A stretch of 64,000 bases of DNA from Mesorhizobium plurifarium (GCA_000824785.1 CCNB01000044.1:155790-219789), one strand, 5' to 3'; counted from the stretch's first letter, positions 8,554 through 17,142 are shown. Program-made: numbers and translations. The notes: generated by a model from the sequence alone, not told the origin.

Positions 8554-9837
8554 ATGCCTTGGTCGAACAGCCGCAATTCTGAACTTCTGGAGCGTGCCAG
8601 GCGCGTTATACCAGGTGGAATGTATGGTCATGAATCTACAGCGCTTTTGCCGCCGGACTTTCCGCAGTTCTTCAGTCGCGCCAGCGGCACCCGGCTGTGG
8701 GACGTCGATGGCAATGAATATATCGACTATCTCAGCGCGTATGGACCGAATCTATTTGGCTATGGAAACGTCGATATCGAGGCCGCCGCACGCAGGCAGG
8801 CGGAACTCGGCGACACCATGACCGGACCGTCCTATCTGATGGTCGAATTGGCCGAGGCGATGGTCTCGATGGTCTCGCACGCCGACTGGGCCATGTTCTG
8901 CAAGAACGGCAGCGACGCGACATCCATGGCGATGACGATCGCGCGGGCCTACTCCAAGCGTCGCAAGATCCTGGTCGCCACCGGCGCTTATCATGGCTCG
9001 CAGCCATGGTGCACGCCGAACCGCACCGGCATCGTCGACGACGAGCGCAAGCAGATCATCACCTACGAATACAACAATCTGGAAAGCCTCGAGGCAGCGG
9101 TGCGCTCGGCAGAGGGCGACGTCGCCGGAATCTTCGCGACACCCTTCAAGCATGAGGTCTTTGCCGACCAGCTGATCCCATCCGAGGATTTCGCAAAAGC
9201 CGTCCGGAAGATCTGCGACAACCTCGATGCGCCGCTCATCGTCGACGACGTTCGCGCAGGCTTCAGGCTGGCCCGCGACTGCTCATGGTCGATCCTTGGC
9301 GTCGAGCCGGACATCAGTTGCTGGGGCAAGGCGATCGCCAACGGTCATCCGATTTCGGCGATGATGGGCTCGCAGCGTTTCTACGCGGCCGCCCGGTCGA
9401 TCTTCGCCACCGGATCCTTCTGGTTTTCGGCCGTGCCGATGGCGGCAGGCCTGGAAACGCTTCGGCTGATCCGCGAGACCGGATACCTGGAAAGCACGGT
9501 CGAATTGGGAAACCGGCTGAGGGCAGGGCTCGAGGAACAGGCGGTGTCCTTCGGTTTCTCCTTGCGCCAGACCGGCCCGGTGCAGATGCCGCAAATCTTG
9601 TTCCACGAAGATCCCGATATGCGCCTCGGCTATGCCTGGGTGGCAAGCGCGCTCAAGCATGGCGTGTACTTCCATCCCTACCACAACATGTTCCTGAACG
9701 CCGCCATGACGGCTGCCGATATCGATCAGACGCTGAAGGCAAGTGAGCGGGCCTTTGCGGAACTGAAGGCGGAACGCACGCGTATCCCGGCGAACGAAAA
9801 CCCGCTGGTGTTGGCCAGGCTCAAGATCGCTCGCTGA
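8554..9837 (+). CDS. Class III PLP aminotransferase (glutamate-1-semialdehyde aminomutase-like)
   Basis: 427 residues from the ATG at 8554, preceded by AGGGG; a TTG at 8497 would add 19 residues of no known match. Fold-type I class III features: FCKNGSDATS (115-124, PLP phosphate binding), Tyr/His in GAYHGSQPW, the aspartate in LIVDDVRAG (228-236) and the Schiff-base lysine Lys259 in CWGKAIANG. This branch resembles HemL in sequence but also includes omega- and beta-amino-acid transaminases. Its place next to a polyamine-type importer suggests catabolism of an imported amine, not haem synthesis. Substrate unproven. Confidence 0.85.
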   Translation: MPWSNSRNSELLERARRVIPGGMYGHESTALLPPDFPQFFSRASGTRLWDVDGNEYIDYLSAYGPNLFGYGNVDIEAAARRQAELGDTMTGPSYLMVELAEAMVSMVSHADWAMFCKNGSDATSMAMTIARAYSKRRKILVATGAYHGSQPWCTPNRTGIVDDERKQIITYEYNNLESLEAAVRSAEGDVAGIFATPFKHEVFADQLIPSEDFAKAVRKICDNLDAPLIVDDVRAGFRLARDCSWSILGVEPDISCWGKAIANGHPISAMMGSQRFYAAARSIFATGSFWFSAVPMAAGLETLRLIRETGYLESTVELGNRLRAGLEEQAVSFGFSLRQTGPVQMPQILFHEDPDMRLGYAWVASALKHGVYFHPYHNMFLNAAMTAADIDQTLKASERAFAELKAERTRIPANENPLVLARLKIAR

Positions 9838-9976
9838 TAACCGCTCGCGAGCCGCCGGCGATCCGCTCATGGCGGATCGCCGCGCTACGGCGGCAACCGT
9901 GGGACTGTCGGCGTCTCTCGCTCGGCTTGAGGCGGCGCGTCCCATCGACTTCATGTTCAAGGATCGAAGGGTCGCG

Positions 9977-10546
9977 ATGAACGACTTCAGCATTTTCACG
10001 ACGGCTCGCACCCACAACAAGTGGACAGACAAGCCTGTGTCCGACGAGACGCTTCGCCGGCTCTACGACCTTCTGAAAATGGCGCCGACGTCGGCGAACT
10101 GCTCGCCGGGCCGGTTCGTCTTCGTCAAGTCGCCCGAGGCCAAGGAAAAGCTGAGGCCTGCCTTGAGCAGCGGTAATGCCGCAAAGACGATGGCGGCGCC
10201 GGTTACCGCCATCGTCGCCTATGACGAAGCCTTCTATGATCGGCTGCCGCAATTGTTTCCGCATACCGACGCGCGCTCGTGGTTCACGTCGAGCCCCGAA
10301 GTCGCGCATGAAACCGCGTTTCGCAACGGCACGCTGCAGGGTGGCTATCTGATCATCGCCGCGCGCATGCTCGGCCTCGATGCGGGACCGATGTCGGGTT
10401 TCAAGAACCGGATTGTCGACGAGGCCTTCTTCGCCGGGACAAGCTGGAAAAGCAATTTCCTGGTCAATCTGGGTTATGGCGACCCGGCGGGCCTGTTCGC
10501 GAGGCTTCCGCGTCTCGACTTCGACGAAGCCTGCAAGATCGCCTGA
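9977..10546 (+). CDS. Nitroreductase family protein (RutE/HadB malonic-semialdehyde-reductase-like)
   Basis: 189 residues from the ATG at 9977, chosen for the GAAGGG ribosome site and because the protein then begins like RutE (MNDFSIFTTARTHNKW). An ATG at 9869 would add 36 residues. FMN-binding features: an N-terminal RTHNKWTDKPV segment, MAPTSANCSPGRFVFV, and the C-terminal NLGYGDPAGLFARLPR. RutE-type enzymes reduce malonic semialdehyde to 3-hydroxypropionate using NAD(P)H. Lying downstream of an aminotransferase, it may detoxify the semialdehyde formed by transamination; that link is inference. Confidence 0.82.
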   Translation: MNDFSIFTTARTHNKWTDKPVSDETLRRLYDLLKMAPTSANCSPGRFVFVKSPEAKEKLRPALSSGNAAKTMAAPVTAIVAYDEAFYDRLPQLFPHTDARSWFTSSPEVAHETAFRNGTLQGGYLIIAARMLGLDAGPMSGFKNRIVDEAFFAGTSWKSNFLVNLGYGDPAGLFARLPRLDFDEACKIA

Positions 10547-10560
10547 TCGCGCCAAAGCAA

Positions 10561-10586
10561 AGCCGCCGCATCGGTCCGCGGCGGCT
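10561..10586. terminator. Strong GC hairpin between convergent genes
   Basis: A perfect 9-base-pair stem, AGCCGCCGC (10561-10569) with GCGGCGGCT (10578-10586), has an 8-base loop and lies 15 bases after the nitroreductase stop. There is no T-run, so termination would be weak or depend on Rho. Together with the next palindrome it separates two convergent transcripts. Confidence 0.5.
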
Positions 10587-10590
10587 CAAA

Positions 10591-10634
10591 GCAATTCCAG
10601 GAAAAGTGTGACACGGTTTTCCGTCAGGAATTGC
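10591..10634. repeat. Rhizobial palindromic element (well-preserved copy)
   Basis: GCAATTCC (10591-10598) pairs with GGAATTGC (10627-10634). Inside, GGAAAA pairs with TTTTCC, giving a nested cruciform. The same layout, degraded, occurs at 4208-4247. Such short palindromes are common between genes in rhizobial genomes. Confidence 0.65.
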
Positions 10635-10672
10635 GTCAAAACAAAGAGCCTGCTCGGTCGGCTCTCGACGCT

Positions 10673-11632
10673 TCAGTAGTTGATCGCGAAGCTGCGCATC
10701 GGGTCGTAATGCGCTTCCCAGTAAGCCTTCCAGATCGTCTTGCTGATCGGCCCGACTTCGCCATTGCCGATCGCGACGCCCTCCAGCTTGGTGATCGGCA
10801 TGACGCCGCCGGCGGTGGTGACAAAGAGCAATTCGTCGCAATTGTAGGCAGCGCTGACCGGCACGTCTTCGACATGGCATTCGATGCCGTTCGCCTTGGC
10901 GACTTCCAGCACCGTCTTGCGCGTCACGCCTTCCAGCACCCCGCGCTTCGGCGTGCGCAGCACACCGTCCTTGATGATGCAGACGTTGAAGCCGGAGCCT
11001 TCGGTCAGATTGCCGTCGCCGTCGGTCAGGATCGGGTAGTTGGCGCCGCGGTCCCGCGCTTCCAGCATGCCGCGCACGAAGTCGCCCCATTGCAGGTTCT
11101 TCACGGTCGGGTCGATGGCGCCCGGCGGCACGCGTCGGACATCGCGGGCGATGATGGCGGATCCGCCGGTCTTCTGCAGCTCTTCTCCCATGACCCACAA
11201 GAAAGGCTGCACCATGAGATAGAGGTTGTTCTCGACTTCATCCGGGCTGTACTGGCGGATGAATTTCAGGCCCCGGGTCACGATCATGCAGACATAGGCG
11301 TCGCGGATGCCGCTCTTGGCGGCCATTTCCACGAGCTTCTGGCGAATGCCGTGACGGTCGAGCGGGCTGCGCAGGCGCAATTGTTTCAAGCTGCGCTCGA
11401 AGCGGTCCAGATGGTCGTCGAGGCGGAAGAAGCGGCCATCCCAGATGGACGGCACGTCGTATGTCAGGTCCGAATGGAGGAAGCCCTGGTCCAGAATCGG
11501 AATGCGGGCTTCATGGATCGGATAGAGCTCACCCTCGACATAGGCCACCCCCTTGGACAAAGGGTTGTCGCTGGCCTCCAATTCGCCGAGGCGCTTGCGG
11601 TAACCATCGAAAATGAAATCGGTATAGGGCAC
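10673..11632 (-). CDS. Fold-type IV aminotransferase resembling (R)-selective amine transaminases
   Basis: 319 residues from a GTG at 11632 with GGAGG six bases upstream; a longer frame to 11665 lacks this support. The protein belongs to the branched-chain/D-amino-acid transaminase fold: HEARIPILDQGFLHSDLTY (40-58), the Schiff-base lysine Lys178 in TVKNLQWGD, and NLTEGSGFN (208-216). These blocks match the pattern I recall for (R)-selective amine:pyruvate transaminases such as the Aspergillus terreus enzyme, not IlvE. It is last in an operon with beta-oxidation and 2-oxoacid dehydrogenase genes, and a 155-base gap with a hairpin separates it from the binding-protein gene upstream. Confidence 0.82.
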   Translation of the reverse strand: MPYTDFIFDGYRKRLGELEASDNPLSKGVAYVEGELYPIHEARIPILDQGFLHSDLTYDVPSIWDGRFFRLDDHLDRFERSLKQLRLRSPLDRHGIRQKLVEMAAKSGIRDAYVCMIVTRGLKFIRQYSPDEVENNLYLMVQPFLWVMGEELQKTGGSAIIARDVRRVPPGAIDPTVKNLQWGDFVRGMLEARDRGANYPILTDGDGNLTEGSGFNVCIIKDGVLRTPKRGVLEGVTRKTVLEVAKANGIECHVEDVPVSAAYNCDELLFVTTAGGVMPITKLEGVAIGNGEVGPISKTIWKAYWEAHYDPMRSFAINY

Positions 11633-11741
11633 GGTTATCCTCCATCCGAGCCTCTCCCGTTTCATGGAAAGGGCGAGCGGCTCGATCTCCTTGCTGATGC
11701 AATTTCCTGACGGAAATCCTGTTTTGGCCTTTGAGCCATAT

Positions 11742-11770
11742 CCGCGGGGCGCATTTCATGGGCCCCGCGG
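11742..11770 (-). terminator. Intercistronic hairpin after the dipeptide-type binding-protein gene
   Basis: A perfect 9-base-pair stem, CCGCGGGGC (11742-11750) with GCCCCGCGG (11762-11770), has an 11-base loop. It lies 17 bases after the stop of the binding-protein gene at 11788 and has no T-run on the minus strand. The position is the same as that of the hairpin at 7159-7193 behind the PotD-like gene, suggesting the same role in raising binding-protein mRNA. Confidence 0.55.
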
Positions 11771-11787
11771 AGGACGGAGCGGCGACG

Positions 11788-13398
11788 TCAGTCGTCGAGC
11801 GAAATCTCGTAGAGAGGAACGTTCGAGCTCGGCGAGTTCCGCACGCCATGGACCTTGCTGCCATAGGCAAGGATGGTGTTCGGGCTGATCATCGGAATGA
11901 TGACGTTCTGTGCCTTGATCTTCTCGCCGATGTCGAAATAGATTTTTGCCGCCTTGTCAGGCGCCGACTTCAGCGCTTCGGCCAGCATCGGCTTGGTGTC
12001 GTTGATGACGAAGGACGGGTCGGTTGCGGCGCCAGCGCGCTTGGCCCAGGTCGAATCCGGCGCCAGGCCGAAATAGTTCACATATTGCGACGTCCCGTAA
12101 AAGTCGGGGGCGAAGAAGACGAAGGTCAGCGGGATGTGATCCTTGTTCGCCGCCTCGCGCCAGTTCGGGAACTCGACAGGCTTGAGGTCAAGCTTGATGT
12201 TGACCGCCGCCAGGTCCTGCTGGATTTTCTGCATGGCAAGGGTGAAGTCGACGCCATAGACGTTCAGCTTCGGATAGGTCGCTTCGAGCGTGAAGCCGTC
12301 GGCGTGGCCCGCCTTGGCAAGCAGTTCCTTGGCCTTGGCCTGGTCGAATTCCGGTATCGAGTGTCCCGCGCCGCCCGGGAAGTCCAGCGGGAAGGGAACC
12401 GATATCAGCCGGCCATTGCCTTCGCCCAGGGTGAAGTCGACGAGCGACTTGCGGTCGACGGCCAGCGAGATCGCTTCGCGGATGTCGGCAGTCATCGGGA
12501 AGGGATTGGCGACGGCGCCCGGGCTGATCGCAATGTAGACGAAGTTGTTGGAGGGAGCCGATTCCGTTTTGACGTTCGGGCCGGTCAGCGTCTTGGCCGT
12601 CTCGGGATCGATGTTCATGGCGACATCGGCCTGGCCGCTCTGCAAAAGCTGGGCCTGGGCCACGGCGTCGCCGACCTGACGAATGACGATCTCGTCGACC
12701 TTGGCCGGTTCGCGCCAGTATTTTTCGTTTCGCTTCAGCCTGAGTTCCGCTCCGGGCTGATAGGTGTCGAGCACGAACGGGCCGGCGCCGGCCGAATGCG
12801 CCAGGAACCACGGCTCGGCAGGATCCGACTGCGCGGCGTCAGCCGCCGCGGTGGCCTTGCCTTCGGCCTGGGCGACGTCGCTGTTGATGACGCCGAAATA
12901 GCTGGCGGCCAGAACGTTCAGCAGTTCCGAATTCGGTTCGGCGGTTTTCACGACCACCGTTTCGGCGTCCGGAGTCTCGATCGAAGAAATCGTCGAGGCG
13001 AGATCCGACGGGCTGCCCTTTATGTTCTTCAGTCGCTCCCACGACCATTTGACGTCTTTCGCTTCGACCTTCGAACCGTCGGAGAAGGTGGCTTTCGGGT
13101 TGAGCTTGAAGGTGAACACGGTCTGGTCGTCATTGACCGTCCAGCTCTCGGCGATGACAGGAGCGAGCTTGTTGTCCTTGTCGAGCGCCAGAAGGCCGTC
13201 ATAGACCGCGGCGTTGTAGATCATGCAGGTGTCGCACCAGCTCCTGTCGATATCGAGGGAGTTGATGTCCATGTCGCGCGCGATGACCAGCGTCTTGGCC
13301 TCCGCCGGCGCCGCCGTGGCGGCCATGCCCGCCAGCATCGTCGCCGCGGCAAGGCCTTTCCAATGTCTGGCAATATGATTGAAGTTCCCCAGTCTCAT
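11788..13398 (-). CDS. Dipeptide/oligopeptide-type ABC substrate-binding protein (family 5), orphan
   Basis: 536 residues from the second ATG at 13398, which AAGGAG precedes by seven bases (the first ATG at 13404 is too close). The signal peptide ends near AAPAEA. The mature protein has the SBP-bac-5 layout: KTLVIARDMDINSLD, ESWTVNDDQTVFTFKLNP, GAGPFVLDTYQPG and DIREAISLAVDR. It binds peptides, nickel or similar ligands in the periplasm. No DppB/C/D/F partner genes lie in the window, so it must use another system's permease, or it acts in sensing. It follows the E1 gene by 27 bases. Confidence 0.85.
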   Translation of the reverse strand: MRLGNFNHIARHWKGLAAATMLAGMAATAAPAEAKTLVIARDMDINSLDIDRSWCDTCMIYNAAVYDGLLALDKDNKLAPVIAESWTVNDDQTVFTFKLNPKATFSDGSKVEAKDVKWSWERLKNIKGSPSDLASTISSIETPDAETVVVKTAEPNSELLNVLAASYFGVINSDVAQAEGKATAAADAAQSDPAEPWFLAHSAGAGPFVLDTYQPGAELRLKRNEKYWREPAKVDEIVIRQVGDAVAQAQLLQSGQADVAMNIDPETAKTLTGPNVKTESAPSNNFVYIAISPGAVANPFPMTADIREAISLAVDRKSLVDFTLGEGNGRLISVPFPLDFPGGAGHSIPEFDQAKAKELLAKAGHADGFTLEATYPKLNVYGVDFTLAMQKIQQDLAAVNIKLDLKPVEFPNWREAANKDHIPLTFVFFAPDFYGTSQYVNYFGLAPDSTWAKRAGAATDPSFVINDTKPMLAEALKSAPDKAAKIYFDIGEKIKAQNVIIPMISPNTILAYGSKVHGVRNSPSSNVPLYEISLDD

Positions 13399-13425
13399 TA
13401 TCATGCTCCTTTTGGCATTTTCGGT

Positions 13426-15603
13426 TCAAGCGCTACCGGTAATCAACTCCAGCGCCTGCCGGAGCTTCTCGGAAGAACCCAGCGCGGCCTTGTTCAAGAC
13501 GGCCGAAACGACGGGCGCCGAAAGGCTGCCGGTGACGTGGAGTATTTCGTGATCGAGATCGTCGAAGGCGCGCGCCTGGATCTCGGCGATCCAATGGCGC
13601 CCGAGCGACAGGCCGCTCGCAACCTGCTCGACGATGACGACGCGATTGGTCCTGGCGATGGACGAGAGGACCAGAGGCCAGTCGGTCGTGAGTTGGCCGA
13701 CGCTGCGCATGTCGATGATTTCGGCGTCGATGCCGGTCTCTTCCGCGACCTTCAAGGCCGCTGGGACCATGACGGATGTCGCAAGGACAGTGCACGCCGA
13801 TCCGGGCCGGACGATCTTGGCCTTGCCGAACGGGATGCAAAAGTCGCGCTCGTGGCGCGGCACGAGAGACTCGCGCTGGTAGAATTCGACGTGCTCGATG
13901 ATCGCGACGGGGTCGTTGGTCCTGAGCGCCGTGTTCAGCAGCCCAACATAATCGAAGGCGGTCGTCGGCTCGACCACGTGCCAGCCGGGGAACAGCCGGA
14001 ACAGCGCGGCCGGGTCGCTCGAATGCTGCGAGCCGTAGCCGGTATGCGGAGACACGCGCACCCGCATGACGAGCGGCACGGGAAACCCGTCGCCGAACAT
14101 GTGCCTCACCTTGGCGATGCCGTTGCCGATCTGGTCGGCCGCCACGAAGCAGAAATCCCCGAACATGATTTCCACGACCGGCCGCAGCCCGCGCAGCGCG
14201 GCGCCGAGCGCGACGCCGGTGAAGCCGTTCTCGGCGATCGGCATGGCCAACACGCGCCCGGGGAACTGCTCGAGCGCGGAGCGGGTAAAACCGCTTACTC
14301 CGCCACGCAGCCGATGGACGTCCTCGCCCAGCACGATGATGGTCGGGTCGGCCGCCATCGCCGCCCCCAGCGCTTCACCGGCGGCGGTGACGAAACGGGT
14401 CTTGACCAGCTCGTCGGGCGCGAAGTCCTCGATTTCCCGGTATTTGAGCCCCTCGGCTTCGGCGGGAGGCGCAAGGATGCCGATGTCCACCGATTGCGCG
14501 GAAGGCCATAAGTTTGCCTGTATGCGAAGCTGGTTGCTGCCCGGCGCCGTTTCCGTCAGCCGCGCTGCGGCCGACTGGACGGTCGCGCTTACGCGCTCGT
14601 CGATCAGTGCCAGAGCCGTGCTGTCGAGGATTCCGAGCTTGCCGAGACGTGTTTCCGCCAGCCGCAGCGGGTCGCGCTTCAGCCATTCCTGTTCTTCCTC
14701 GCTGCTGCGGTAGCCGAACTCGCTGCCCGTCTTGCTGCCGCTCTGGTGGTGATAGCGGTAGCACTTCGCCTCGATGACGACCGGACCGCGCCCCGCGCGG
14801 ATCGTTTCGATCGCGTCCGACATCGCCCGATGGACGGCGACCACGTCCATGCCGTCGCACTCGATGCCGGTGAAGCCGAGCATGGGACCGCGCGATGCGA
14901 TCCTGGGCTCGGCCGTCACATCCTCGATATGCGTGGAAACGGCATAGAGATTGTTCTCGACGAAGAAGATGACCGGCAGCTTGTAGGCGGCCGCGATGTT
15001 CATCGATTCATACGCCGCGCCCTGGAGCGAGGCGCCGTCGCCGAAGAAGGCGACCGAAATACCATCCCGGCCGAGGACATTGTCGGCAAGTGCGTATCCG
15101 ACGGCGTGCGGAATGTTGCCGCCGACGATGGCGCTGGTGCCGGCGACGCCGGACGCGGCATGACGCATATGCATCGAGCCGCCGCGGCCTTCGCAATAGC
15201 CCGGCGACAGCCCCATGATTTCTGCCATGAAGCGGTAGACGGCATCGTCCATCCGCGGCGTGAAGTCCTGGCTCAGTATGTCGAAGTCCGGCTCCGTCTG
15301 CGCATTGACCAGCTTGGTCAGGACCTGATGGTGCGCGCGATGCGTGCCATTGATCTGGTCGTTGGCGCGCAGCATCGACACCGCGCCGACAGCCGCCGCC
15401 TCCTGACCTATGCTGGCATGCGCGGGACCATGGATCAGGCCGGCTTTCTCCAGATCGAGAATTTTCTCCTCGAAGCGCCTGATCAGCTTCATTTGAGCAT
15501 AAAGGCGAACCAACTCCCGAGCGGGAAGGGTGCTCCAGTCGGATTCGTCCGCCTCGATCCGGTACCAGGGTGCCGATGGTTTCAGTTCACGCTTTTGGGC
15601 CAA
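13426..15603 (-). CDS. 2-oxoacid dehydrogenase E1 component, fused alpha and beta subunits
   Basis: 725 residues from a TTG at 15603 with a near-perfect GGGAGGAG five bases upstream; an ATG at 15666 would overlap the previous gene and lacks such a site. The alpha half (about 20-350) has the thiamine-diphosphate motif FFGDGASLQG to VENN (188-218) and GRGGSMHM. The beta half (about 400-725) has LGEDVHRLRGGVSGFT, ADQIGNGIAKVRHMFG and HTGYGSQHS. Normally these are two chains of branched-chain or acetoin/pyruvate dehydrogenases. No E2 or E3 gene is nearby, so it must borrow them or work alone. The operon partners are enoyl-CoA hydratase and hydroxyacyl-CoA dehydrogenase genes. Confidence 0.85.
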   Translation of the reverse strand: MAQKRELKPSAPWYRIEADESDWSTLPARELVRLYAQMKLIRRFEEKILDLEKAGLIHGPAHASIGQEAAAVGAVSMLRANDQINGTHRAHHQVLTKLVNAQTEPDFDILSQDFTPRMDDAVYRFMAEIMGLSPGYCEGRGGSMHMRHAASGVAGTSAIVGGNIPHAVGYALADNVLGRDGISVAFFGDGASLQGAAYESMNIAAAYKLPVIFFVENNLYAVSTHIEDVTAEPRIASRGPMLGFTGIECDGMDVVAVHRAMSDAIETIRAGRGPVVIEAKCYRYHHQSGSKTGSEFGYRSSEEEQEWLKRDPLRLAETRLGKLGILDSTALALIDERVSATVQSAAARLTETAPGSNQLRIQANLWPSAQSVDIGILAPPAEAEGLKYREIEDFAPDELVKTRFVTAAGEALGAAMAADPTIIVLGEDVHRLRGGVSGFTRSALEQFPGRVLAMPIAENGFTGVALGAALRGLRPVVEIMFGDFCFVAADQIGNGIAKVRHMFGDGFPVPLVMRVRVSPHTGYGSQHSSDPAALFRLFPGWHVVEPTTAFDYVGLLNTALRTNDPVAIIEHVEFYQRESLVPRHERDFCIPFGKAKIVRPGSACTVLATSVMVPAALKVAEETGIDAEIIDMRSVGQLTTDWPLVLSSIARTNRVVIVEQVASGLSLGRHWIAEIQARAFDDLDHEILHVTGSLSAPVVSAVLNKAALGSSEKLRQALELITGSA

Positions 15604-15623
15604 CTCGTCTCCTCCCGCTCGGC

Positions 15624-17141
15624 CTATTGCAAAGAAAGGCCTAGCTCCGCGCGTCGCCGCAGCCATAGGCTTGCCCTGTAGCGAGGGTCGCGGGTGCGGT
15701 CATAAATCGTGTCCAGGATGCGCAGAACGCGTTTGGGGCCGATCTTGTCGCCCCATTCCAGCGGCCCCAGCGGGTAGCCCAGGCCAAGCCTGACCGCCGC
15801 GTCGAGATCGGGCGCCGAAGCGATTTTCTGCTCTACGATTTCACTGCCGATATTGACGATCATGGCGATGACGCGCTGGCAGACGGCCCCGCAGCTATCC
15901 TCCACCATAGTCGCCTTGCGGCCGGCGCGGCGGACCAGGCTCAAGGCCGCTTCCCTGGTCCGGTCGGACGTTGCGGCGGAGGCCACGAGCGTCACGTGGC
16001 GGTCGATGCCGAAAAACGGATCGAAGCCGACGCAAAGCGAAGCCGGCAGACCGAGCCGCACCGCGGCGCCGGCCACGTCCTCGCCCTCCAGGCCGATGAG
16101 AATGAGGTGGTCGCCGTCGATTGTCCGGTCGGTGGCGCACGAGTCGACGAGTTCCTGCATGCCCGAGGCCTCGTTGTCGGCGATCACGCTGACGCGACCC
16201 GGCAAAGCCCCTTCGGCGCCGACCGCTTCAACCGGTCCCGCGGGAGGGTTCGGTCGGCCATCGCCATGGTCGTAGAACCCGCGTTTGGTCTTGCGGCCGA
16301 GAAGACCGGCCTCCACGCGCCGGGCGGCGAGGACCGACGGGCGATAGCGCGGATCCTGGTAGAATTGGTTGTAGATGCTTTCCATGACCGGATGCGAGAC
16401 ATCGAGCCCGGTCAGGTCCATCAACTCGAACGGACCCATCCTGAATCCGGCGGCGTCCCGCAGGATCGCATCGATGTCGTCGACCGGCGCAACACCTTCG
16501 CGCAGCATCGCCAGGGCTTCCGTGCCGAAGGCGCGGCCAGCGTGATTGACGATGAAGCCGGGCGTGTCGGCGGCGATGACGGGGCGATGGCCAAGGCGGG
16601 TCGCGAGCGCGACCAGCGCGTGCTCGACCTCAGGCGCTGTATGGGCGCCGGAGATGACCTCCACCAGCTTCATCGCCGGGACGGGATTGAAGAAATGATA
16701 GCCGGCGATCCGCTGCGGGCGGCTGGCCGCTGAGGCGATCGCCGTCACCGACAGGGAGGATGTGTTGGTCGCTATGATTGCGTCCGGCCCGACGATCTTT
16801 TCCAGCGTCTCGATGAGCTGACGCTTGGGCTCGAGACGTTCGACGATGGCTTCCACCACCAGGTCGGTGCCGGCCAGGCGGCCCAGTGTCTCGACGGGTT
16901 CGATACGGGCAAGCAGTTTTTCGACCGTTTCCGCGCTGATCTTGCCCGCGGCGGCCCTGGCGCGTTGGCGCGACGCGATCTGCTCGAGGGCGGCTGCGGC
17001 TTTTCCTGGCGCTTCGTCGACGATCATCACGTCGACGCCCGCCGCCGCCAGAACCTCCGCTATGCCGGAGCCCATCACCCCGGCGCCCACGACACCGGCT
17101 TTTTCGACCCGACTTCTCGACACCCCTCCCGCGTCCGCCAA
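15624..17141 (-). CDS. 3-hydroxyacyl-CoA dehydrogenase with duplicated C-terminal domain
   Basis: 505 residues from a TTG at 17141, one base after the hydratase stop; a GTG at 17123 is the alternative, and the start is uncertain. The NAD-binding motif GAGVMGSGIAEVL sits at about 19-31, followed by ATNTSSLSVT and the catalytic region IAGYHFFNPVPAMKLVEV. After the first C-terminal domain (GFIVNHAGRAFGTEAL, near 190-285) a second copy lies near 400-495 (GAVCQRVIAMIVNIGSEIV). It resembles PaaH/PaaC-type enzymes that oxidise 3-hydroxyacyl-CoA to 3-oxoacyl-CoA. It forms a beta-oxidation pair with the upstream hydratase. Confidence 0.88.
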   Translation of the reverse strand: MADAGGVSRSRVEKAGVVGAGVMGSGIAEVLAAAGVDVMIVDEAPGKAAAALEQIASRQRARAAAGKISAETVEKLLARIEPVETLGRLAGTDLVVEAIVERLEPKRQLIETLEKIVGPDAIIATNTSSLSVTAIASAASRPQRIAGYHFFNPVPAMKLVEVISGAHTAPEVEHALVALATRLGHRPVIAADTPGFIVNHAGRAFGTEALAMLREGVAPVDDIDAILRDAAGFRMGPFELMDLTGLDVSHPVMESIYNQFYQDPRYRPSVLAARRVEAGLLGRKTKRGFYDHGDGRPNPPAGPVEAVGAEGALPGRVSVIADNEASGMQELVDSCATDRTIDGDHLILIGLEGEDVAGAAVRLGLPASLCVGFDPFFGIDRHVTLVASAATSDRTREAALSLVRRAGRKATMVEDSCGAVCQRVIAMIVNIGSEIVEQKIASAPDLDAAVRLGLGYPLGPLEWGDKIGPKRVLRILDTIYDRTRDPRYRASLWLRRRAELGLSLQ

Positions 17142-17142
17142 G

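Noticed and set aside
8554..9837. HemL (glutamate-1-semialdehyde aminomutase)
   Set aside because: The fold is shared, but the position beside a polyamine-type importer and a nitroreductase argues for a catabolic aminotransferase; alphaproteobacteria also normally make haem precursors by ALA synthase.
11731..14511. 926-residue plus-strand open frame
   Set aside because: Antisense to the dipeptide-type binding protein and the E1 fusion, both of which have clear family motifs on the minus strand.
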